DNA of 58,303 bases from contig NZ_JAKVTW010000022.1 in assembly GCF_022489065.1 (NCBI RefSeq), positions 1-58,303 on the forward strand. Direction: 5' to 3'. Under the pieces are notes generated by a model. The model saw nothing but the letters and a program-made list of their open reading frames with translations. It ran no database searches and was not told the origin of the DNA. The stretch comes from Vreelandella neptunia. Its GTDB lineage: Bacteria > Pseudomonadota > Gammaproteobacteria > Pseudomonadales > Halomonadaceae. Within the stretch, counting starts at the first letter, position 1, and each line of letters starts with the position of its first letter. Shown here piece after piece: positions 1-9,609 of this stretch. The position numbers and the translations under genes are program-made.

Positions 1-1917
1 GGTTTGTGTTAGCATTTTTTGGGTGAGAAGAGGTATCAGCCCGCGTTGCTCCATCAGGTGAATAAACTCTCCGGGACTGAGTAGCCCTTTTTCGGGATGT
101 TGCCAGCGGGCTAAGGCCTCAAAGCCGATAAGCTTATTCTCATTCACCGTGTAGATAGGTTGATAAACGGCAATGAATTGATCGCTAGACAGCCCTTCTT
201 TAATGGAGTTCTCCAAAAGAAAGCGGTTTTGCTGCATGGTTTTTAAAGATGCATCAAAGTAGCATATGTCTGTAGTAGGTGATTTTTTCGCTTTGAAAAT
301 AGCCATGTCTGCATTATCGAGTAATTCACTAGCCTTGCTAATATCTTGCGTAGCAAATGCGACACCGGTGTCTGCCGAAAGCGCGATGAGACCGTGCTTT
401 AACGTTATTTTAATCTCTTCAATCGACTTGGTAAGGCCAGTAACATATTTCTTTAACGACGCTTGGCTTGCATGCTCTTTTGTCAGGAGTAGAAACTCAT
501 CACTGCTTTCGCGGTATAGCGTGTCACTCGGGCTTATAGTCTGGGTGAGTTCCCAAGCAAGCCGCTGTAAAATTTCATCACCAAAATGATGACCATGGAG
601 GTTGTTGATAGTGTGGAAGTCACGAATATCAAATTTAACAACTGCCATTATGTTGTCTGGGGCCCGCTTTTGTAGTGCGTCTTCAATATCACGCCGTATG
701 TTGGCAAGCATAGGTAAGGCTGTCAGTGAATCTTGGGTGATTTGTGTTTCTGCAATTGTTAACGCCCCTATATGGGAGCGTAAGTATCGTCCTTTTGTCA
801 CCCTGGATTTGACAATCATCAATAAACGCCATAGTTCGATCGGTTTATTGATAAATTCATCATTAGCTAAGCGAGCACAGGCCAGCTGCAAATCGGTATC
901 CGCAGCGGCAGACATGAAAATCAGCGGAATAGTGGCAAACTCCTCATGCTGACGGATAATTTTTCCTAACTCAATACCACTGCAACCCGGCATATATACA
1001 TCTACTAATATCAGCTCAGGATGGCTTTGTTCTAATAAGCGCAGTGCCTCCTGGGCACTGGTAGCGCTAGTGACGTTATAGCCTGCCTTAGTTAAAAACT
1101 CCGCATACAGGCTGAGCAAATCATGATCATCATCTACTAGCATCACTCGATAAGGCTCGCTAGGGGCAAGATTCAGTTCCGAGTAGAGTAGTGAGACAAG
1201 TTTAGGGATATCCAGAGGCTTTCTAAGGAAGTGAGTCCCTCCGGCACGAACGGATGCTAGTCGCAGATCAAAAGAGTCGTAGCCAGATACGAAAAATACA
1301 GGCAAGGGGGTGCCATTTTTCTGGTGCCAAGTGCTTACCTGACTGGCACCGGCAAAGCGTTCGCCAGAAAAATCCATATCTACAATCAAGGCCCAAGGTT
1401 GATGGTCTGTTATTGCTTGGTCTAACTGAGATATATCATCCTGCCAATGAACGCGGTATCCGTACTGGCTAAGTATTTCGCTCAAATTTGTTGAAAAATC
1501 AGTGTCGTCATCTACCAACAGTATATCGATCGCCTCGGAGGTATCGTTTTCGAACAATGCATTAGCAGAGTCGCTACTGGGAGTATGTCTCTCACCGTTA
1601 GAGTCTGAGTCACGCTCAAGGGCACTCAGCAAATCATCTATTGGACGTGTTAAACTGGATATAAGCTCTTTTGGCGGCATGTTTTTTGCCATATCGCAGG
1701 CGTGGTCTAGCTCCCGGGCCAGCTGAGACAGTTCGACAAAGCCATAGGCTTTTCCAGAACCGCTAAGCTTATGAGCCATGCTCATAATATGTTGTACCCG
1801 TTTAGTATCGTGTTGGGCGGCTTGCCAATCTGCTTCTAGTTCAGTTTTATAGAGCAGTAAGTGCTCTTTGTAAGTAGAGAGTAGCTTTTCCATTTTTTGG
1901 TTATTCGAACTGCTCAT
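1..1917 (-). CDS. HPt-REC-REC-GGDEF-EAL signalling protein (partial, C-terminus outside window)
   Basis: The minus-strand frame is open from an ATG at 1917 to the window edge (639 codons, no stop), so the C-terminus is missing. Domains in order: an HPt domain with phosphorylatable His49 in MAHKLSGSG; a first receiver with VDDD and acceptor Asp near residue 180; a second receiver (VDDDHD, acceptor Asp306 in LVDVYMPG, Lys358 in NKP); a GGDEF fold whose signature is degenerate (SSDEF, 471-475) with no RxxD I-site before it; and the start of an EAL domain with GFEALARW (EAL at 600-602). It should receive phosphate from a histidine kinase and pass it to a c-di-GMP output. With a ruined GGDEF and an apparently intact EAL start, phosphodiesterase activity is the better guess. 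No kinase partner is adjacent in the window. Confidence 0.9.
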   Translation of the reverse strand, partial: MSSSNNQKMEKLLSTYKEHLLLYKTELEADWQAAQHDTKRVQHIMSMAHKLSGSGKAYGFVELSQLARELDHACDMAKNMPPKELISSLTRPIDDLLSALERDSDSNGERHTPSSDSANALFENDTSEAIDILLVDDDTDFSTNLSEILSQYGYRVHWQDDISQLDQAITDHQPWALIVDMDFSGERFAGASQVSTWHQKNGTPLPVFFVSGYDSFDLRLASVRAGGTHFLRKPLDIPKLVSLLYSELNLAPSEPYRVMLVDDDHDLLSLYAEFLTKAGYNVTSATSAQEALRLLEQSHPELILVDVYMPGCSGIELGKIIRQHEEFATIPLIFMSAAADTDLQLACARLANDEFINKPIELWRLLMIVKSRVTKGRYLRSHIGALTIAETQITQDSLTALPMLANIRRDIEDALQKRAPDNIMAVVKFDIRDFHTINNLHGHHFGDEILQRLAWELTQTISPSDTLYRESSDEFLLLTKEHASQASLKKYVTGLTKSIEEIKITLKHGLIALSADTGVAFATQDISKASELLDNADMAIFKAKKSPTTDICYFDASLKTMQQNRFLLENSIKEGLSSDQFIAVYQPIYTVNENKLIGFEALARWQHPEKGLLSPGEFIHLMEQRGLIPLLTQKMLTQT

Positions 1918-2099
1918 GTAATTCCCTTTTCATATAAGCTGAACATTTGACGAAATTTAGCCCCTGGTTATAAAGAATATCAGGGGTTTTCATTTTCAAA
2001 CACAACGTTATTGCGAGCACAGCATTATTGAAGGGTCCTAGGTCTGGCAGCAGATTTCTTGGGCATCTCTGCGCAGACGTCCAGTGACGCATCATCGGT

Positions 2100-2300
2100 C
2101 TAGCGTATTGTGTTCAGTGAGCTGGCGATCTCGTTAAGTTCTTCCAGGCTGTCAATTAACATGTTTGTGCCCTGTGTTCAGTACTGCCTCAGCAGCCTCT
2201 TGGTGTTCTCATTGGTGCCTCGTTGCCGTGTAGGCTATGCGGGTCAACAAAAGAGATGGTTGTACGACTATTTTGAGTGATCTCGGTATACTCCACCCTC
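2100..2300 (-). pseudogene. IS30-family transposase C-terminal remnant
   Basis: Read on the minus strand, one frame gives RGTNENTKRLLRQY, a stop, then MLIDSLEELNEIASSLNTIR and a TAG at 2102-2100. RGTNENxxxLLRQYFPKGT followed by an EELxxIAxxLNxRPR segment is the hallmark C-terminal end of IS30-family transposases. Here the Phe after RQY is replaced by a TGA stop, the usual RPR is lost, and no N-terminal part is found. It is a dead fragment of an older insertion next to the IS3 remnant. Confidence 0.65.
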
Positions 2301-2438
2301 TTTTACCCTAATTATAGTCTAGATGCAGGTTTAGCATGCATACGCATCAGCGTGAAAGCGACTAGTCTACGGCGACGACTGAACTGCTCTGTGTGCTCCG
2401 GACACTTCTAGCCTTTTATTTGAGCGTAGGAGGGAGTG

Positions 2439-2721
2439 TTGAGTAACCAACGATATTCACCCGAATTCAAAGACAAAGCCGTCCGGCAGATCGTCGAAAG
2501 AGGATACCCAGTAACCGAGGTGTCGGAGCGACTGGGCGTCTATGGCCACAGCCTTCACAAATAGGTAAGGCCATTAAGTCGAGTAAATCCGACGAACAGG
2601 CCTCAGAGCTCAACAACGCAAAAAAGGAAATTCTTAAACTGTGCGACCAGCTTAGACGAACCGAGGAGGAGCGAGATATCTAAAAAAGGCCGCTCGGTAC
2701 TTCGCAATCCAGCCCGAGTGA
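2439..2721 (+). pseudogene. IS3-family OrfA, broken
   Basis: The reading begins at a TTG/GTG behind an AGGAGG-like site and gives SNQRYSPEFKDKAVRQIVER, then VTEVSERLGV: the helix-turn-helix part of an IS3-family OrfA. The codon after HSLHK, normally Trp, is TAG. The frame then shifts to KAIKSSKSDEQASELNNAKK, and shifts again at the A-run before KKAARYFAIQPE and TGA (2719-2721). At least one nonsense and two frame changes make it non-functional. Confidence 0.8.
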
Positions 2722-3575
2722 AGTACCGGTTTGTTGCCGACCACAATGACGAGTTTCCGGTGCGTACCATGTGCAACCTATTTAATATCTCGCGAAGCGG
2801 CTACTACCGCATGGCGTTTCCGGCCCTTGTCCGACAGAGCTATCGAAGATGCTCGGCTGCTGCCTTTGATACATGCTTTTTACGGTGCCAGCTTTGGCGT
2901 CTATGGCTATCGGCGGATATCAATGGACCTGAAAGAGACTGGTGAAACGTGCGGTAAGCACAGAGTCTATCGCATCATGAAGGCCCACAATATCAAAGCG
3001 ATACCCGGTTATAAAAAAACCAAGAGTTGTGAACGGCCGCCCAACGTTCCTGGCGCCTATTACGCTTAACCGGGAGATTAAGGTGGCCACACCAGACACC
3101 TTTTGGGTAACCGACATTACCTACCTCAGGACATGGCAATGGTGGCTGTACCTGACGGTTGTTTTGGATCTGTTCTCACGCAGAGTAGTGGGCTGGTCCA
3201 TGAAGCCGACGCTAGCGCGCGAGATCGTTTTAGATACACTAATGATGGCCGTCTGGCGTTGCAAGCCTCGTAGCAGAGTACTGGTTCACTCAGATCAAGG
3301 GTCTCAGTATGGAAGCGACGACTGGAGACGATTCTGTCTTCACCACAACCTTGAACCCAGTATGAGTCGGCGCGGCAATTGCTGGGGCAATACTGTTGCG
3401 GAGTCATTTTTTAGCAGTTTAAAAAAAAGAGTGAATTAAAAAGCGCATCTACAAAACCAGAGACTTAGCTCGAGCAGATATTTTCGATTATATCGAAGTA
3501 TTCTATAATCGAAATCGACGCCACAGCCGTCCGGGCAGCTTAAGCCCAGAGGCTTTCGAGACAGCCTTAGCGTGA
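2718..3575 (+). pseudogene. IS3-family OrfB (DDE transposase), frameshifted
   Basis: Starts at GTG 2718, overlapping the orfA stop as in normal IS3 elements. Segments in three frames rebuild a transposase: VKYRFVADHNDEFPVRTMCN, then AFYGASFGVYGYRRISMDL, then the catalytic rve core with FWVTDITYLRTWQ (first Asp), VLVHSDQGSQY (second Asp) and AVAESFF-type sequence here reading NTVAESFFSSLKK (Glu), then a last shift into DIFDYIEVFYNRNRRH and a TGA at 3573-3575. The DDE residues remain but the gene is split by at least three frame changes. Confidence 0.85.
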
Positions 3576-3620
3576 GGCTTCGGTTGCCAAAAACCTGAGG
3601 CACTCCACTGCTTTATCTTA

Positions 3621-4247
3621 ACGGCTTTCTGCAGCGATTAACGCAGTTAGGTAAAAATGTTCATTTGTAAACCTCTGCCTTCACTTGGTGAGTTCATTTT
3701 GGAAGACCGGCCTTATGCGTTGTACACTGAAGATAAAACAACTCGGTTCATAACTACTTCGACGTAGCGCATGAACTGGGTACTTAGTACGACACTCGAA
3801 AATCTCGGCTTCGCAATACTCGGGGAGGTTTACTGTCAGTTTTGGCATAGGAATAAAAATAGCTGTAGAGGTAATAGCGCTGGGGTAGCGGGTCGTAGTT
3901 CAATAACATGCTGCGAGACGCTCTCGACATCCTGTAACTCTTATAGGCTCAGCACTACCATGGCCGTGTCGACGGCGTATTCCGGGTATGGGGACCGTAA
4001 AAAAGCAAGCCCTTGGCGCGATACAACCAATGACAAATTTAATTAATAGTGCTGACGCAAAATTGCCAACAATGGCCGGTAAGTTGTGCCCTATGGCGTG
4101 AGGAATGTCCATCCCCAAATGCTCACACAGCGCTTCGTAGCCGGTGATCAGCTGATCACCGGCGTATACCTGGGGCGTAGAGTCGACGTTGCTTTGGGCT
4201 TTAAATACATGGAATTATCGTGCGACGTTAAAGTTTGGCGTTATGCC
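3621..4247. other. Gene-poor stretch between IS remnant and chemoreceptor
   Basis: No intact gene is visible. On the minus strand, about 4045-4215, one frame reads FKAQSNVDSTPQVYAGDQLI then TGYEALCEHLGMD. The TPQ-V-x-G...GGY/GYxxL pattern resembles the second half of a glutaredoxin-like domain, of the kind fused to MauE/DoxX membrane proteins. It is preceded by an in-frame stop and lacks the CxxC half, so at best it is a decayed fragment (confidence about 0.3). The rest shows nothing recognisable. Confidence 0.35.
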
Positions 4248-5744
4248 TTAAGAATGTGCGATAAGTGTTTGCTTATTGGTCAATGGGGAAAGTGAGGGTA
4301 GTGTGAAACCACTTACTGCTTGCATCATAGTGTCCGCAGTACCGGAGAGCCGCTCTGCCAAAAGGTGTGAGTTATCCACAGCTTCGCGGGAAAGCTCCAA
4401 CGCATTATAAATTTCGTTCACGCTTTGCTCTAACTCTTCAACGCCCTGATGCTGCTGCTGGATAGCGTTGTCCATATTAGTCAAGCGCATCGCCACTTGC
4501 TCGAAGCTTTGAATAAGGGACTGGGTGGTGTCAGCAATGATGGATGTTTGATCAACGCTTTTTGAGATCTGATCGGTAGTGGCAGCGATGGTTTGGCGTA
4601 TTCGAGAGGCCGTATTATGAGTATTTTTCGACAGCGTTCGAACTTCGTTAGCCACCACGGCGAAGCCTAGCCCGTGTTCGCCTGCTCTTGCGGCTTCCAC
4701 CGAAGCATTTAGCGCCAATAGGTTAGTCTGAAATGTGATGTTATCAATTTTGCTAAGCATTTCATGGATGTTGCCTGTGTTTTGATTAAGCAGGCGCATC
4801 ATCTTACGCATTTCTTCCACCTGTTCGCCGTTTTGACGTGCGATTTGCTCAGCATGGTTGGCCAGTTTGCGAATGTGCTGGGATTCCTCGGCGGTCTCGC
4901 GAGTAGTGGTGGCGAGTTCAGTGCTGCTGGTGGATATACGCTCGGTTTGGCTACTGTTACGTGCTGTTTGTGTCCGTAACTGTTCCTGGGCAACGAAAAG
5001 CTGCTGGCTGTAAGCTGTGACATGACTTGCTGCGGTTTGTGTTTTGCGCAAACTTTCCGAGACCTGGTTACGCATTTTGATGACGGCGGCTACGGCAGGT
5101 AACTGCTGCTCTCTATCATTAAAAGTCATATCGAGCTTGCCACTGCCTGCGGCAACCGCAAAGTGAGTCACGTGAAGTCCTTCTTTAACCATGTTTCTCA
5201 GTACCTTGGCCAAATAGCCAAGAATCACCACCTGGATAACAACAGCACCGCCATGCATTAGCAAGCAGTAGAGTAAATCTACAAAGCCGTGGCTACTGTC
5301 ACCAGCTATCATGCTTTCCATATCGCCCATACTGTTATAGAGCTGGACGACACCTTGGTATTGGAGCCAAGTAAATAGAACATGGTGTAGCGCAATGACT
5401 AGACCACCAAATGCAATAACCCGCCAGTCGCTGTAAAGGATCAATACAGATAGCAGGATAAAAATACTGAAGTGTGCCTCAATCAGTCCACCACTTTGTT
5501 CGATCAACACGGCTGACCAGACCATCATCACGGCAGCTTTGACGAAGCTGTTAATAACGTAACCGCGCCATTGGTGTTGGACGATGTAGGTCAGCGGCAG
5601 AGTAATCACCCCCACTACGACAGCCAATAATAGGGTTTGGGTGAAAATACCCACAACTACACATAAGAAAACGATAAAGCCTATCGGCAACCACATGAGT
5701 CTGTCGGTGCGTGCGATATGGTTTGAAAGTGATGCATCAGCCAT
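4248..5744 (-). CDS. Methyl-accepting chemotaxis protein with multi-span membrane sensor
   Basis: A 498-residue chemoreceptor. The ATG at 5744 was chosen because AAAAGGAC lies about 9 bases upstream; an upstream in-frame ATG would add 20 unlikely residues. The N-terminal half holds about six hydrophobic segments (for example LPIGFIVFLCVVVGIF), with no large periplasmic domain. The C-terminal half is the MCP signalling coiled coil with the conserved hairpin tip, reading FQTNLLALNASVEAARAGE and FAVVANEVRTLS. It should modulate CheA through CheW in response to a signal sensed within or at the membrane. No che genes are nearby, so it acts as a dispersed receptor. It sits among c-di-GMP genes in the same orientation, 106 bases downstream of the MHYT protein. 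Confidence 0.92.
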   Translation of the reverse strand: MADASLSNHIARTDRLMWLPIGFIVFLCVVVGIFTQTLLLAVVVGVITLPLTYIVQHQWRGYVINSFVKAAVMMVWSAVLIEQSGGLIEAHFSIFILLSVLILYSDWRVIAFGGLVIALHHVLFTWLQYQGVVQLYNSMGDMESMIAGDSSHGFVDLLYCLLMHGGAVVIQVVILGYLAKVLRNMVKEGLHVTHFAVAAGSGKLDMTFNDREQQLPAVAAVIKMRNQVSESLRKTQTAASHVTAYSQQLFVAQEQLRTQTARNSSQTERISTSSTELATTTRETAEESQHIRKLANHAEQIARQNGEQVEEMRKMMRLLNQNTGNIHEMLSKIDNITFQTNLLALNASVEAARAGEHGLGFAVVANEVRTLSKNTHNTASRIRQTIAATTDQISKSVDQTSIIADTTQSLIQSFEQVAMRLTNMDNAIQQQHQGVEELEQSVNEIYNALELSREAVDNSHLLAERLSGTADTMMQAVSGFTLPSLSPLTNKQTLIAHS

Positions 5745-5850
5745 TATTTTAATGTCCTTTTTAGTATTATAAATGCTCATAATTGCTAAATACATGTCAT
5801 GCATTGTACAAGTATGCTTATAAAAATGAGCAGTACATGATGATTAATTA

Positions 5851-8433
5851 TTACGTAAAGCTGGCATGATCTACTGCATCGTATTCAACTATTGCATTTG
5901 AGAAAGCCTTTACCGTGCTGGGACGACCAAACAGATATCCCTGATAAATATGGCAGCCCAGTCGAGCCAGCACCACGCGCTGCTCGTCGGTTTCCACTCC
6001 TTCGGCAACCACCCGCAGTCCCAGGCTTTCTGCAAGGGTAATGATGGTGGCAGCAATTGGCGTGGCTTGCATATGCAGGGTTAAGTCCCTGACGAATGCA
6101 ATGTCGATTTTAAGCGTGTCCAAGGGCAATACCTTGAGATACGAAAGTGATGAATAGCCCGTGCCGAAGTCATCCAGTGCAAAGCTGATTCCCACTCGTT
6201 GTAGCTGTTCCATTTTTTTTATGGTGCTATCAGTGTCACTTAATAACAGCGATTCGGTAAGCTCCAGCGTTAAGCGTGCGGGTGGCGCATCATAGCGTTG
6301 GATGAGCGCCAGCACTTGTTCAGCAAAATCAGGCTGCTGGAATTGACGAACGCTGATATTTAATGACAGCTTTAGGTCTTGGAACCCCGGCATATGACGC
6401 CACTCGCCCAACAGGCGGCAGCCTTCTTTCAATACCCAGTGCCCCAGCGGCAAAATTAGCCCTGTTTTTTCAGCGACGGGAATAAATCGCCCAGGTGAAA
6501 CCATACCTCGTGTTGGATGCTGCCAACGTATAAGAGCTTCGGCTCCGATTACTTGCCTTTCGGCATCGACCTGAGGCTGGAGATAGAGGCACAGTTCGTC
6601 GTGCTCAATGGCGTATTGCAATTCACGTTCAAGCGTCAGGCGCTCTTCCAACTCGTCTTCTTGTGCTTGATGAAAGAGCCTAGGTTTACCATCCCGGTGT
6701 TGTTTGGCTTCCAGTAGGGCAAGTCCTACTCGTTTGAACAGCTGCGGCGTCATCTCCCGGTCGTGGGGTTGAAAGATAAGCACACCGACATTTAACTGAC
6801 ACGGATAGGTATGGCCTTGAAGCAAATAGTCAGCCGTCAGCGATAGCACTACCTCATCAATAAAGCGCATTGCCTCCTGCTCGGCGTTGGGCGCTTCGTG
6901 CGAAGCAAGTGTGCCTGCTAAGGAAAACTCGTTACCGTCGAGCCTGGCAACGAGCCATTCAGTCTCTAGCCACTGTTTAAGGCGTCCGCCCAATTGGCGA
7001 AGCAACTCATCGCCGATATCTTGCCCTAGGCTGTCGTTGAGTACTTTAAAACGATCAATATCGAATAGAGCCAAAAATGCATACGGGTGGGGGAGCGACT
7101 TCTTGGCGCCAAGCTCGGCAAGTTTTTCCTGCAGCGCTCGCCGGTTGGGAAGCTCTGTCAGCCTATCGTGATAGGCAAGGTAGTGAATACGCTGTTGGGC
7201 CTGCTGTTCTTTAGAGCGGTCGCTGAGCAGCGCAACGTAGTCCTGGTCGTTGCTGTCGGCGTATATGACACGGCTTACGCTCAGCCATGCGGGAAAGCTT
7301 TCACCATTGGCGCTCAGTGCGTTGATCATTCCACTCCATTCACCCTTTTTGTCTAATACTTGGCGTATGTGTTTGCTGAGTGAATGGCTTTCTTCAGCGT
7401 AGTTAAGTTGTGACACCGGCATGCCTTCAAGCTGCTTGCTGCTGATACCCACCAACCGTTCAAACGCAGCATTGCACAGACGAATCCGAGCCTGTTCATC
7501 GAGCAGTATCACGCTATCCTGAAGAGCGGAAATTACCTCAAGTAAGCGGGTTTGAGTCATGTGTTCATGGCGCTCGCTGGTATGCAGACGGCGCTGCACT
7601 CGGGTAGCGATTAGCGCTAGTAATGCTATTAATACAGCAACGCTACCAATTAAATAAATTATCCAGTGAGACATGTACAAGGCAGGCGTGCCAGCATCAG
7701 AAGTCGGCAAAAACCAGGCAGCCTGCATGGCGACATAATGCATGCCGCAAACCGCGACAGAAACGCAAAGTGCCGCAATAAAGGCGCAGGTTCTGGCGCG
7801 CTTCATACCCCATTCATGCTGGCAAAGGCGATAGGCATAAACGCTGACAATGCCTAAGCCAACGGCGACCAGCAGCGATAACAAAAATAGGTCCTGTGCA
7901 TGGTATAGCTCGGCGGACATGCGCATCGCAGCCATGCCGCTATAGTGCATTGTTCCTATACCAATTCCTAAACCAAGCCCTGCTATCACTAGGGCGCGAT
8001 GGGAAGGATTATCGCGCGAAATGACGGCCATGGCACATAAACTACCGAGAATGGCGGGAATAATGGAGAACAATGTAGGCAAAGGAGCGTGACTGACAGA
8101 AAAGTCCAACCGGTAGGCATGCATGCCGATGAAGTGCATGCTCCATACGCCCAAGCCCATGGAACTGGCACCAGCAAGTAGCCATGTGCTGCGCCAGATC
8201 GTCTTAGATCCCTTCCGCACCAGTTTAATAATATCCAAACCTGCGAATGAAGCGACCCAAGCAACTAGCCAGGAGAGCACTACTAAGAAAAAATCATGTT
8301 CTCCCTGAACCGCGTTTATGATGTCAGGGTCTTGCAACATATTGAATAACATTGATTGATCGTCAACCCGTTGGCTATCGGTAATACAGTTACTATCGGC
8401 TCCTACTCCTAAATCTGTAATGGGTTGACTCAA
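5851..8433 (-). CDS. MHYT-PAS-GGDEF-EAL membrane c-di-GMP phosphodiesterase (probable)
   Basis: 860 residues if started at the TTG at 8433; the ATG of MLFNMLQDPD, 27 codons later, is equally plausible because MHYT proteins usually begin close to the first helix, and neither has a strong ribosome site. The membrane half has the MHYT sensor repeats (SMHFIGMHAYRL, MHYSGMAAMRM, MHYVAMQAAWF), proposed in the family to bind copper, O2, CO or NO. Then comes a PAS domain (about 300-400), a GGDEF domain with a degenerate LDGNEF signature and no I-site, and an EAL domain with EALIRWQHP, NISVRQF, ELTES, DDFGTGYSSLSYLK and AEGVET, all the metal and catalytic positions. The expected activity is c-di-GMP hydrolysis. 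Confidence 0.93.
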   Translation of the reverse strand: MSQPITDLGVGADSNCITDSQRVDDQSMLFNMLQDPDIINAVQGEHDFFLVVLSWLVAWVASFAGLDIIKLVRKGSKTIWRSTWLLAGASSMGLGVWSMHFIGMHAYRLDFSVSHAPLPTLFSIIPAILGSLCAMAVISRDNPSHRALVIAGLGLGIGIGTMHYSGMAAMRMSAELYHAQDLFLLSLLVAVGLGIVSVYAYRLCQHEWGMKRARTCAFIAALCVSVAVCGMHYVAMQAAWFLPTSDAGTPALYMSHWIIYLIGSVAVLIALLALIATRVQRRLHTSERHEHMTQTRLLEVISALQDSVILLDEQARIRLCNAAFERLVGISSKQLEGMPVSQLNYAEESHSLSKHIRQVLDKKGEWSGMINALSANGESFPAWLSVSRVIYADSNDQDYVALLSDRSKEQQAQQRIHYLAYHDRLTELPNRRALQEKLAELGAKKSLPHPYAFLALFDIDRFKVLNDSLGQDIGDELLRQLGGRLKQWLETEWLVARLDGNEFSLAGTLASHEAPNAEQEAMRFIDEVVLSLTADYLLQGHTYPCQLNVGVLIFQPHDREMTPQLFKRVGLALLEAKQHRDGKPRLFHQAQEDELEERLTLERELQYAIEHDELCLYLQPQVDAERQVIGAEALIRWQHPTRGMVSPGRFIPVAEKTGLILPLGHWVLKEGCRLLGEWRHMPGFQDLKLSLNISVRQFQQPDFAEQVLALIQRYDAPPARLTLELTESLLLSDTDSTIKKMEQLQRVGISFALDDFGTGYSSLSYLKVLPLDTLKIDIAFVRDLTLHMQATPIAATIITLAESLGLRVVAEGVETDEQRVVLARLGCHIYQGYLFGRPSTVKAFSNAIVEYDAVDHASFT

Positions 8434-9609
8434 AGTCGTCTAAAAAGTCGCCCAAATATCCTAAAAAATAATACGTAACGTAATGCACCCCAACGGGGTG
8501 TATGCAACGTTAAGGGTTGGTTAATGTAAAAAGGAAAGTTTTACTTAAAAAAAATGGCTGCTCACCGGCAACGAAACAGGTGTCACCCTTAACAGAGAAG
8601 CGGTGGGGCATTTCGTGGCTCAATCGCAGAACAGCACGAGCGGAGTTAAGCACTTAAATCACGCCAAATTCTTCAGCTTCATTGGTGTTAATGGCAATTC
8701 AATACGCGTCTATTAATCACCGCCTTCACCCGAGAGAATAAAGGCCTTCGTCACTCTCTCGTGAATACAAAGCGGTACACTGCGTTCGACCTTCTAGGAA
8801 GATGAAGCGTGCAGAAGCAGGGAATTACAATGTAGTGGTCAAGAAAAAATGGCCACCGATTTATAGCTAGTCCAGTACCTTTTCTCTGCCTGATTCGTAC
8901 TTCTCTCTTTGTTGTGCTGAAGCTGGCTGTAATGCCCGATTAAAGAGTTCACGACACGAGGAGAAAGCGCTTCAAGTAGCAATCGACCTTGTACTTTCGG
9001 ATGGCGCAGCAGATCACGCACTGCATGACATTGAAGATCAGCGTTTCGCCCCGATCATCTTTCTATTCTTTAATTCTGGCCAAAGCTGTTCTTGCCGGTA
9101 GTCGATGGAGGCCTCATCGAGTCGGCTCGGCTAGCGCTTGAGCATTTTTCAGGACTAGCCCCCGTTGTCTGAGAAGAACGCTGATCGACGAGGTACTGTA
9201 GTGAACGTCGGCCAGTCGTGCGAGGGCATCGTTAATACGCTGCGTCGTACAGCGCTGATCTTCAAAGCTGAATCCTTACTGTCTCAGAGCTTTGAGCGCT
9301 CCTCACTTCCTTTGAACATAGTCGAGCCATTTGCTGATGGCGTCTTGGGTGACCTCCAGGCGCCGAGCGGCCCAATTGACTCATGCCAGCCTTGACCCAT
9401 TTGGGAGCGAGCTAACGACGCTATGCTTGAGTTGACTCCACTAAGATAACGATGCCATGCCAGAGAGCAGAGTATATGCTCGGGCGGCAGGCTATCCATG
9501 ACGAAGTGCCTGTATCGACAGTAGTAATAAAACCATTAACTAAAATAGATTCAAATCATTGATTATATTGGTTAATATCAATTCCCTTGTAATATGTCAT
9601 GAGGGTTTT
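8434..9609. other. 1.2-kb stretch without intact genes; transposase debris
   Basis: No intact coding region is supported. The only piece with family resemblance is a decayed IS630-like N-terminal region on the minus strand (9130-9425, listed separately). Around 8829-8856 the sequence GTGGTCAAGAAAAAATGGCC is reminiscent of an insertion-sequence end but has no partner. The rest reads as stop-riddled sequence in all frames. Confidence 0.4.
9130..9425 (-). pseudogene. Probable IS630-like transposase N-terminal remnant
   Basis: One minus-strand frame, interrupted by stops, reads WAARRLEVTQDAISKWLDYV, ALKALRQ, then GFSFEDQRCTTQRINDALAR followed by HYSTSSISVLLRQRGLV. An HTH segment ending in an SKWL-like helix, then a winged helix of the form GF...WTTxRI...Y...SVSxLLRxLG, is the layout of IS630-family transposases. 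The key Trp is Cys here, and the DDE domain is absent. Fragment only. Confidence 0.4.

Larger units (their letters stand above)
2380..3620 (+). mobile_element. Degenerate IS3-family insertion sequence (right end unresolved)
   Basis: The left end probably starts at TGAACTGCTC (2380). That stretch through GGACACTTCTAGCC resembles the terminal repeat of the IS3-family copy at 24980-26215 (TGAATCGCCCC, then GACACCTCCAGGCC). The element carries orfA and orfB in the usual overlapping order, both broken. No convincing matching right repeat or target duplication is visible, so the right boundary near 3.6 kb is a guess from the orfB end at 3575. Confidence 0.7.
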
